Source: Watersipora subatra (Eukaryota > Bryozoa > Gymnolaemata > Cheilostomatida > Watersiporidae). From it: DNA of 64,000 bases. This document shows, piece by piece, positions 51,401 through 63,400 of this stretch. How positions within the stretch are numbered: the first letter of the stretch is position 1; the number at the start of each line of letters is the position of its first letter. The DNA lies in the NCBI RefSeq assembly GCF_963576615.1, contig NC_088711.1, positions 37,382,621 through 37,446,620 on the forward strand, given 5' to 3'. Under the pieces are notes generated by a model. It saw nothing but the letters and a program-made list of their open reading frames with translations. It had not been told where the DNA came from and did no database searches. The position numbers and the translations under genes were made by a program.

Positions 51401-54400
51401 TATAAACTGAACTTACAGCTGATAGTGTAATGAATTTAAAATATTAACTGAACATACAGCTGATAGTGTAATGAATATAAAATATTAACTGAACATACAG
51501 CTGAGAGTGTAATGAATATAAAATATAACCTGAACTTACAGCTGATAGTATAATGAATATAAAATATAAACTGAACTTACAGCTGATAGTGTAATGAATT
51601 TAAAATATTAACTGAACATACAGCTGATAGTATAATGAATATAAAATATAAACTGAACATATAGTTGATAGTGTAATGAATATAAAATATAAACTTAACT
51701 TACAGCTGATAGTGTAATGAATTTAAAATATTAACTGAACATACAGCTGATAGTGTAATGAATTTAAAATATTAACTGAACATACACCTGATAGTGTAAT
51801 GAATATAAAATATAAACTGAACATATAGTTGATAGTGTAATGAATATAAAATATAAACTGAACATATAGCTGATAGTGTACTAAATATAAAATACAAATC
51901 CCTGAACTGACCTCAATTCTTACATGCTGTGATTGTGCTTCTCTCTGATCTTGGTAAACCGAAAAAATTAAAAAGCAGTAACAACCTGTTTTACAGCATT
52001 AGCGTTTGACTTACCGTTACACCGTAATATGCAAATCTGTTTATAGCATTTCTTATTTTAACAGAATCTCTCTTCCTTAACTCCTCAGAAAGTTTGTCTT
52101 TGAGTATTTTGTAAAGCAGATTTTTTGCTTGGTGAATCATCGCATCAGTGTCAGGGATTTTGTGAAATTCCAAATCTTTCTCCGTGTCAGTGATCGCGTC
52201 TCGCAAAAGTTGAGGCGTGCCTTGCTTTATCGCCTTTTTCAATTTGTTTGTCAGACGACCTGAAACGATTTCAATATTTTTGTAAATTTGTGTCGTTTTA
52301 TACTACACGATCAATATACGTCTGGTTATTACAGTTTACTTGTGTCATCTGAGCTTCAAGAAAAGGGAGAGAGGGAGAGAAAGTAGGGTAGATGTTCAAA
52401 CTGATCGATTCAGTTATAATACCTAAATTTCAATATTTCTAAAAATAAAAATAATTTAGCATTCACTATTCACTTATTAGAAGTTGTTCTTTTTGAAAAT
52501 ATATTTAATGCAGAATAATATATACCTAGGAGTAAACTGGTTCTGTTTTTCATATACCACTTTGCTTGTAGTCAAACTGTTTTAAAAACACAACTAAACT
52601 CTTTATCCATTGCAATGGTTTGCTTTATTCATTACAAAATATTGCTACCAGTATTTCTTATTTGATTTTTGTGATGAAAGTAAGAAGATGAAAGTAAGAG
52701 GAATGATAGTGATGTAAGAAAATAAGTAAGGAACAAGAAAGTAATGATGATGGTAAATACAATAAGTTTCATTAAAATAAAACATCATATGTATTAGCCT
52801 ACTCGGTTATTGCAATTATAATTGTATAACTATCATGTAAATGTATAATTATTGCATTTACTTATATACATAATGATTATTGACAGAAATAAAATGAAGC
52901 AATTTTTATATATTTTTTATGACAATAAGGCATAAGATTACATATATGCAGAGACTTGGTATTACATAACCAGTAATAATGATATGGAAACACGCCTAGC
53001 TAATAGTGTTCTCAAAAAGAGTTAACTTGAAAGTATACGGGTGTATACTATATATAAGTACACGGGTATATACTATAAGTATACCTGCATTCGTACCTTA
53101 TATGTACAAATATAAGGTACAAATAGTGCAGCTGAATAGAATTGTATTTTCAGCACATTTATTGCTGTGTACACTCAATCATGAAAGTGGTAGCTAGCTG
53201 GGACAGGCAAAAATAATTAGGGTGGTCTGCCTTTTCGTTCCAGCTGGAGAAAATCCTGACGGGTATGTATTAAAAGTACAAAAGTTACAGACCATTGTAA
53301 TATAAAATTTTAAGTTAACAGAAATGACAAAAGGTAATTTCTGAAGGCCTTGTAGAGCTATTAATTTCATATCTTAAAAATCTTCATGACGCTAAATAAC
53401 GTTTGATTATGCTACTATTATTTATGCTGCTCATCAGCTGTAAGTGTTTTATTATATTTGCAAAAAGATTATTGATTGATTAGCGAGTTTACCTTTTAGA
53501 TGTACTTAGCTTTAGACCCTTAAATAATTTACATTAAAATAACGGAAAGTGCAAAGGCTTACCGTATATGACTTGCTCAGCTTTAGGAATCAGAGTCAGT
53601 CTATCGGGAATGCCATGGGCCTTGAATTCCTTAATGGCATAGTGTATCTCCCATGTGTCTTTTTTCTTCAGTGACTGTCAGGAGATAAATCCCAGTAAGT
53701 GCACATAACTCCATACTACTACGAGTAGTGCGTAAACTCAGGGCCAATGTAGCCGTACTCCTGTTTATAGTACCGCTTACTAATCCTGGTGCCTTTATTA
53801 CTCAGAACAAGAGGTGCAGCTATGAAACGGACATATAAAGTACCGCATTGTTTAAAATCGAAAGGCTTTCATGTGTGACTAAAGTTGTAACTACACGAAG
53901 CCTATGAGCTAAGGCTAAATATGCACCTACATGTATACTACGCTAAGACTTCATTGATCACATCTTTAGTTACTTAACTTAACAAGAGTTCATCCGTCCA
54001 ATCTCAGGCTGGCTAGTCTAACCCAACCTTTACTATAATAAGAGTTCATCCGTCTAAAGCGACGGTTAGAGGTTGGGATAAAAGATTGCTGTCTGCAGGA
54101 TTTAAACCCATGACATTTGGCTTGGCAGTCCAACCCTACCATCCGCTTCAATAATTCTCGTTCTAGTATTTTAGAACAGTTATGTACATACTTATTCTCT
54201 GTGCTCCATTTACACACTCTTTCACAGCACACTAGACAACCAGGCTACTAAAATTTACTACAACAAGAGCTGTGTCTATCCTTCTAAAGCAACAGAGGTA
54301 GGTTGGAAAAACAGATTGCATTATACGGGGCTCGCACTCGGGACCTTAAACTTGGTAGTCTGACACTCAAACCCTGTGGCAATCGATCAACATCTAGCTT

Positions 54401-57400
54401 TTTGAAATAATTGTGGAGATCACTAGACCATCAGAGTAGTAGTATTAAATGACAACTAGGTTCTTTAGTAGCATATAGTATATCAGTGTAACCTATATAT
54501 AACCTATTAGTAACTTCATATCAAGCACCTTGAGGAGTTGTTTAGTGAGAACAGAACTGAGCTGTGCAGTCGCCTGTCTTAGTAATGAATTATTATCAAC
54601 ACTCTCAGATGGCATTATATCCTTGTACTGAGCCAATGCATCTGCCAGCTCTTTATAATTCTGCAATAGATATGCTTCATTTAACTTTAAACCGTTGTTG
54701 TCTTTTCTTAGGGAAGGCAACTCCTAACAAAACTGAATAACACAACCTTATAAAGCTTGAGTCAAAAACAAATCCATGAAATCTTGAAGGCTTTCCAGCC
54801 TAGAGAAAAACAAGGCCATGGCTAGAGCATAACTTGATTGTTATTGTAAATAACAAATTGAAATTGTTTTCCATTTATTTTCAATCTATTCAATTTATTT
54901 CAAATTGCAAATTATCTACAATTGAAAATTCTCAATTTTCAAGTTTCCATAAATATTCAAATGGTTCATACATGGTAAATGGTTCATACATGGTTCATAC
55001 ATCAGAGGTTGGTCAATAAACATGCTGCAGTTTGTAGAATAAGAAGCAACTAAAAATGATTATTGGTAATTGTTGTATTTTTTCTGTACTTGCTGATTCA
55101 CCGTCGAGTACTACATGATTTTTGGTAAGCTCTCAGCATTCAAAAGTGCAACAATGTAAACATTATTTTTACCATGGTCATGGAATAGATAAAGTTTCAC
55201 AAAACGATCATTAACGCTCAAAACATAAAAACTGTTAACAACCCAACCTGAGCATAGTTTCGCTTTGCAAAAACCTCTATTTTTATATCACAACTTATCG
55301 TTAGCAACCACCAGTCGGGCTAGACAAATTGCAGCTACAAACTTTTACTAATTTTAGGTCCATAGACTTTGGTTAATTTTTATTCGATAATAGTAGTACT
55401 CAGAATAATTATTCATATTTTGTCGGTAACAATAATGCCGTAAAATAATAGCGTTGATATATCGTCCGACTCAGAAATACTCAGTCTTTTTGAAAATGGC
55501 CAAAAAAGTCTTCGTTCTCATTCTGCGGTTCAGAAATAATGACAAATTATATAGGGATCATCATAATATATCTTAGGTTTGATCAAATACGTAATTATGT
55601 CCTGGTAAAGAAACTAACTTGGTAGCAAAAGAGTTAATTAGGCACATACATGTACTAATTACTCATAACGATTTCTCATGGTGCGCGGGACTGCCGAGTG
55701 TACTAGTACTAGTGTACGAGGTCTGATCCAAAAGTTCCCGGAATTGAGTTGTATACTCGTGCATATTTACACGATGGAAAAACCCATTGCAGGGTTGGCT
55801 GGGAAACACCTCTGGAGTGTTGTCACAAAATTTCAGGTTGCTATGACAATGCGTTCTCATGTGAGCTAACGATATGTCAAGGTCTGTCCTGTGCATCGGT
55901 ATTTTAAAAAGTTTTTTTATCATCATGTCTAATAAACAGGAACAGCGCATTTGCATTAAATTTTGCATTAAATTGTTTAAATTGTCAGTTAAAACTTTTT
56001 GAACAGTTCCAAAGATAAGTCCAGTCTCTCAAAATATCTCTAATGGTTAAACGTCGATCTGGCATGACTAGTGACCTCACACTGTCAATTTACGAGCAGG
56101 TTCTTGCCGACGCTGGTCTGCCAGACCTCGCGTCATCTTCAGTGCTGTCTCTAACTTCACAAAAACGTTTGTACCACTCAAAAATTTGTGTTCTTTATAG
56201 ACCAGCATCTTCAAAAGCAATAGTTAACATTTCAACTGTCTGAGTACTTGTTTTCCCTAATTTCACACAAAATTTAATGCAAACACGCTGTTCCGATTGA
56301 TTAGACATGACGATAAATTTGTTAAAAAAAATACCGAAGCACCGGACAGACCTTGACATATCGTTAGCTCACATGAGAACGCATTGTCATAGCAACCTGA
56401 AATTTTGTGACAACACTCCAGAGGTGTTTCCCAGCCAACCCTGCAATGGGTTTTTCCATCGTGTAAATATGCACGAGTATACAACTCAATTCCGGGAACT
56501 TTTGGATCAGACCTCGTATATATATATATATTTCAACAGCACAAGGTACGTGTGTATAAACATAATTTAAATTGATCGATGCGTCATCACATGACTGCAT
56601 CTTTGACATAGAATTGGCTAAAGAAAACAAGGTCATGCTGTCAAACATATACAAAAGGTGGTCATACGATGTAAATAATGATGCATAGATGCGTCATAAC
56701 ATGTCTGAATCTATGACATAGAATTGGCTAAAGAAAACAAGGTCATGCTGTCAAAAATATACAAAAGGTGGTCATACGATGTAAATAATCCGTTCTGAAA
56801 ATGTTTATGCCGTAGGGAGTTTACATCATGCAAACAGCAAAACATGTAAATTGCCTAATCCATTCCAAAATCGTAAAATTCAATCCAATTTAAAAATTAT
56901 AAACGAACATTAACTTTTGAATTTAATGACTGTATAGTAACTGGTATCATTGGTTTGTATCAACAACATTTCTCTTTTTTCTCATCGGTTTCACTGGTTT
57001 AGGTTTCATGAATACGATAATTTTACATTAAGTTAAATGCATGTTAATGTTTAATGTTAATTTGACCTTCAATGTTAATTTAACGCTATTTTGTTTCTTT
57101 CTTTTCTGCACAGCAAGATCTACACTACGAAGAAACAAACAGAAAAAGATCATAGATGTCTAAAACAAAAATATATCTTATCTTTACTACATTAGACAGC
57201 AGTGTCTGTCTGGCCGTCATCAAGACTGAATGTTATGATAAAAAATCGCGTTCAACGAAACTCCAACTCATGACTTTAAACCCGGTAGACCGATCCTTTA
57301 TCACATGAACTTGACATTAATTTTTTACGTCAAACGAAATGTATGTAAAAGAAGGTTTACATTATAAAGTGTTTATTTCATATCCTATTCTGTATTCCAG

Positions 57401-60400
57401 CAAGACTTTTTAAACACCAATAATTGAAGCACTTGAACAATGGATTATGGGTAAAAATATTTATCAACAGAAAAATTATAAATATAATACGATACGTACA
57501 TGACACTCCATAGCATCAATCAGATGTAACACAATGTTTGCTTTTTTGGCGAGAATTTTTTTGGCTTTCATCAATACAGAGTTGGGGTTATGCTCTCCTT
57601 CCTCTTTGAATATATTGTGCCTTGCCAACTCCTGCAAAATTTCATACGTATGCTATAAAATTTAAGACTATCCAAGGTTGAGATGACATGGGCCAGGGGT
57701 ATAAAACCGGTATTTGTGGCTTTTAGCTTATATAAAAGCTGAACTCCCACAAAATAACAAAAACTATAATTATACATTTTGAATCTAATAATACTAATTT
57801 CAAAGGGATATATATATACAGTATATAGCACGCCTAAATGTAATGCAAATGATATAGTTAGCTGCCATATTCTACTCTAAAAGTTCTAAAAATACAAACG
57901 GTTGTCTATAAAGAATGGAGGCATAGAGTCTCATAAGATATGAGTTGTCTATAAAGAATGGAGACATAGAGTCACATAAGATATGAGTTGTCTATAAAAA
58001 TGGAGACATAAAGTCACATAAGATATGAGTTGTCTATAAAGAATGGAGACATAGAGTCACACAAGATATGAGTTGTCTATAAAGAATGGAAACATAGAGT
58101 CACATAAGATATGAGTTATCTATAAAGAATGGAGACATAGAGTCACACAAGATATGAGTTGCCTATAAATAATGGAGACATAGAGTCACACAAAATATGA
58201 GTTGTCTATAAAGAATGGAGACATATGTAGAGTCACACACTACACAAACTGGTCATAATCAATGAAGGCAAGGTTTCTCTATAAGTTTTTTGTGACCTAA
58301 TTGTCAACAGGTTATCATATTGAAATGTAATTAGATTACATTTCAGAGTTTATGGAATCTGAGTCATGCTTAATTACAGAATTTATAACAAAATGATCGA
58401 AGGTTTCCATTGAAATAAACTTACTCCTACAGTAATTCCTATTCCTCTGATGTCATGATCTGCTATTTGCTTCTCCAGCAGCCTTTTCAAGTCATCCGCC
58501 AGTTTGTTCTACCAACAGATCAAGTAACAGCACTATCCCTGTTATACACATCAGATACAATCCACTATCCTTGTCATACACCTCAGATAAAATCAAACCC
58601 TAAAATTCATTACTAGAAATGTGTTGCCAAAGCATAGATACTTTCTTAAAAAAACATTCAGCTAACAGGCTCAATGGTGAATCTAAAACTATTGCTTGAA
58701 TCTCAACTTACTGACATTTTTAATTAAAATTTAATGTCGAATTGCCATTTATAATCTAGAATATACAAGCTGTAGCAATTGTCATGGATATTTAATATTA
58801 CTTTAGCATTGATTGTGAGGGCTTTGCTAGGAAATGATTTTTTAGCTGCTGAGGCCCTTTTATTGGTGTTCTCTGTTTTAGCCAAGACTTCAGACAGCAG
58901 GTAAGTATCATCATTGTAAATGGCTTCAAGGAGATTGTTCTTCAAGGAAGCCTGTGAAGCTGTAATATAAATAAATGCGAGGCTAGCAAGTATAATGAAC
59001 TATTACCATACACTGTACTTTTGGTACGCCTTCATGATAGCTAGTGTCACCACACCAGTAAGTTAATCAATTTAATTATGCTTCACAAACACAGCATACT
59101 ACTAGGTGCAGAAGACAGAAAAGCGATGACAGCCGGTTGAGGTGGCAGCTAGTTCTTGTTTCCTGAAGTTAGACAAACATTTCAGCGTTTAGTGATAGGT
59201 AAAGTTCAACTCAAATTTGTAGCTACAACACTGACCAATAGTGTTCACTGATTTGCATTACCACATGTTACTGACCAATAGCATCCAGCTTTCCAAATGA
59301 GAGGAGTTTCTTTATAGCCAGGTTTTCCTCCCTGTGAAGTTTGGCCAGCCAATAAAATCTGGTCTTCCAAAAGTAGTAGCCAATTACATGAGCAAAGAGT
59401 ACTAGTAGTGTACCCTACAAACAGTGAGTCATACAAAGCGAATAAACTTGCAGAGGTAATCTACATCGCTCAAAACTGGGTTCTAGGATGCGCATTCGAT
59501 GCTATGTGAAAGCAACATTGACTTCTCTACGATACTAGTGTCGTAAAGAACATAATGGAGTTTACGTTTGCATAGAAGGCCGTGTGAGCTGAGACAAGAC
59601 AATAACCCTATATCGGGGGTCATATTTGCTCTAATTATGTTAGGACACAATAGATTCTTACTTCAGCTGAAATATCAACTTTTGCGGATCAAGTTGTTAC
59701 TGTACTTAAATGTATTGAAACCTGGATAGATTTTTTATTAACACTGGGAGAGGTTAATGATGTCTAAGGAAAGATCGATATACACGTAGCAAAGAATGCA
59801 TGCAGAAATGGCTATAGATTACTGAGTTAAACACCCTCATGTCTATACAGACTGTAGGTCCTCACTAGACGACTTCAACTGTGTGATGTGGAAAAGACTG
59901 TCACGCTGTCGGTGACAATAAAGACTGGAATAACACCTGAAAAATTCCAGTATTTAGCCACAAATAACTAACCACAATAACTGTATAAAACTTTATATTC
60001 TCTGTTTGTCAAGTATCTTAAAGGTTGACTTGCAATAAAACTCGCATTACAGTTATTTGGTATCAAAAGATTCACCATGTCTTACTCTGTTGTGTGGTAG
60101 GTCCCAAATATGTGGAAATGTGATTACAAGCTCTCAAAAGCTCAAAAACGAAAAGCAGCCGTAGATTGGAATCTCTTTATTTCAATGACGTAGTCATGAA
60201 ATTTGGTTATTGTCTTGTCACGTGATGTTCTCACGTGAATTGAAAGGCCAATAAAAAGCTCGATATAAAACTTATCGTAGCACTAGTTTATGACAAACAC
60301 TTCGGGTTTTACCGAAAACCCCGTATCAAATATAGATGCTCGCTACTTTACAGTTTTGTTTCGGTTTGGTCTAATCGGCAAGTCGTAATCTGATCATGTG

Positions 60401-63400
60401 ACCCAATACTTCGCAAATAATGTCTGCAGCACTTTTTGATTATCACAAGTGACCAACAGACTCGTCATGATTATCAGACAATGATATGTCTTCCTTCCAG
60501 CTAAGGCTAAAAAATTAAACAAATTTTTACGGTAAGTTATAAAATATCAGTGCTAAAAGTGACAGCATTACGATAACGATAAAACAGACGCGTAAGAACA
60601 ATAGACATAGTTTTATTGAATGCGTGAAGTATATTTGTGAAAATATTTCGACGAATAAGGTTGCATGAAAGTGTAAACAGAAATCATCTCTCATAACTAC
60701 ATCACATTTGAGCCGTTTTGGAAAGAGAATCCAAACTACGGCGGTCTCGTGTGGCTGCGATTTTTTGTTCGTTTTTGAGCTTTTAAGAGCTTGTAATCAC
60801 CTTTCCACATATTTTGCACCGACATCACAACAGAGTAAGACATGGTGAATCTTTTCATATCAAATAACTGTAATGTGAATTTTGTTGCAAGTCAACCTTT
60901 AACCTTTTACTCTTAAATTGAGTTGACTGACGGACAAAGAAATGGGGAAGAGGAAAGAAGATGATGAGAGCGAAAATGTTAGGAAGAGGGGAGGTGGAGA
61001 GGGGAGAAGAGAGACTGAGACTAAACAACAAAACAAGCAGGGCAATAGGGCAGACATACAACTTAGCAACACTGTTCTTAGCAAGCAATGTGAAGCAGCG
61101 CTAGAGTAAGTCAACAAATAAAACTTACCGCTAAAACTGAGTATTGCTGCTGTCCTATCTTGTAGCCAAACACTCGCACAACAAACTGAACTTCAAACTT
61201 ACAGTTTGTCCTGGAATCGACTTCACTAAAACCAGATACAAGGTTAATACATTACTCGTAAAATAAAAAAACTGCAAACAATTAGCATTAGCATAAAAAT
61301 TCACTGTTGGTATTATTACAATCAACTTGTAAGCAATAATTAGCGTTGTACATAAAGAAGTAGAGACTGACAAAAATTTTTACATAGAAGATTGCGAAAG
61401 GCTGCCAACTAACACTAAGCTAAATGCTGCACTTATTATGTTTAAACAAATAGACATTTTGTAATTAGTGATTTGGAGACTATTTTATATCATCAATAAA
61501 TGAACTTGTGCAAGTGCACAGCTAAATAGAAGAAGTCAAGCAGTTTCTTTTTTAATACAGATACAAACAAGTGCAAGTACCCTTTCACTACACAATCATT
61601 ACCAGCAACAGACATTTGTCGCCTTTTTTACAAATTTCAAATATTGTTGAATTGCTCAACATATACTGAATATGTAAGCCTTTGTTCCAACTTGTTTGCA
61701 AATGTTGGGACTATTTATATTAGTGAATGTTAAATGCGCTTTCAACCTCAGGCTTACCTGTTGGAGAACTTCAGCAGAAAGTAATACTCAGGAATGCCAC
61801 TTTCCGCAGGTGGCAGCTTTGAACATTCACTTTTTTTACCACAGTGCCAGACTATCTCATTCGCATTTTTATCATAGATCGGATATCCTTGGTGAGTTTT
61901 TTCTGGGTTGTAGTTTTCAGGAGCTATCATTAAATAGTCCCAGTTCTTGCTTCTGATAACATATAAAAATATGGATAAAATGGTACAATAATATACTGAC
62001 AATGCTTGATCTGTCTCTCTCATAGCTCCCTCTTGAAGACCCAGTTATGTTCATAAAGAATCCTTGTCTATTTACATTTCATCTCTTTACACACCAAATT
62101 AACTGTTTTGAAATTGAAGCTGAGAAAGACAAGTATTATTTAAACTACCCATTATATGCTATTTCTTCTAGTAGAATGTATTTTACATGTATATACAAAT
62201 AAAATTCTTACCATTGTAATACACTAGCTAAATACATGTTGTTGTCTGGGTGGCTTTACCGTAAACTTACCTATTCTCTCTATATCTCTCCCCCTTTCTC
62301 TGCCCCTATCTATCAATTTATCTCAAAGGCCATATGTATTTGGGTTAATTGCAATGCTTAAATTAGAGGGTTAAATTTTATACTTTTCCGATCCTTTGCC
62401 AAAAGACCACCAGACTTGAAAGAAATACACGTGTACACACTCAGGTACACAAACGTGTAAGCGTGTATGTATGTACGCCAGTATGTATGTGTACACGCAA
62501 ACACTCAGGTGCGCATGCGAACACAGGCAAACACAAAGGCGCGCGCACACCCGCACACACACCCGCACACACCCTCAGGCGTGCAGGCGAACACAAAGGC
62601 GCACAGACACACATACACACACATGCCCGCACACACACGCCCGCACACACACATGCACATATGCATACACAGACACGAATGCACACACACGCGGGCACTT
62701 GTGTAACATATGCGCACGCATATACATGTACATACATACATACACATACATACACACCCACAGAAGTGCACACACACGCATGTACACACACACACACGCA
62801 TGTACACATGTGCACACGCATATATGTATGTATGCGCCCACACACAGATACACATGCACATACACACACACACCCTCAAGCACATCTGCATACCCACATA
62901 AACACGCACACTAATTATTATACGTTTATATACATGTATATACATGTATACACATGTATATACATGTATATATACCTTACGTGTATATACATGTATATAC
63001 ATGTTTACACATGCATATACATGTATACACATGTATATGCATATGTATGCATGTATATACATGTATATACGTGTGGATACATGTATACACATGTATAAAC
63101 ATGTATATGCATGTGTATACATGTATACACATGCATATATAATCAACATTTTCAGGCTGTGGTCAGTCAGATTCAATGTTATAGTATGTATTAACTGTAA
63201 AACCATCTATCCATTCCTTGTTATCACACATCAGCAGACAGTAAGTGACAGGATATGCTCAAATAAGTAAAAATTGAATGATGATAAAATGTAGTATGCA
63301 CTCTGCAGTCATCAGGCAATAAAATACTTATTCAACCAAAAATTTCAGAGTACAAGAATTTCAACAGCAGTAATGCTACAGGCATACTTGGCCTGTCTTC

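Noticed and set aside
55926-56307. A functional mariner transposase gene
   Set aside because: Only the N-terminal part remains, with stops; the catalytic domain is missing.
62371-63270. Histidine/threonine- and cysteine/valine-rich ORFs up to 233 codons
   Set aside because: Microsatellite translation (ACAC, ATGT) in all frames of both strands.
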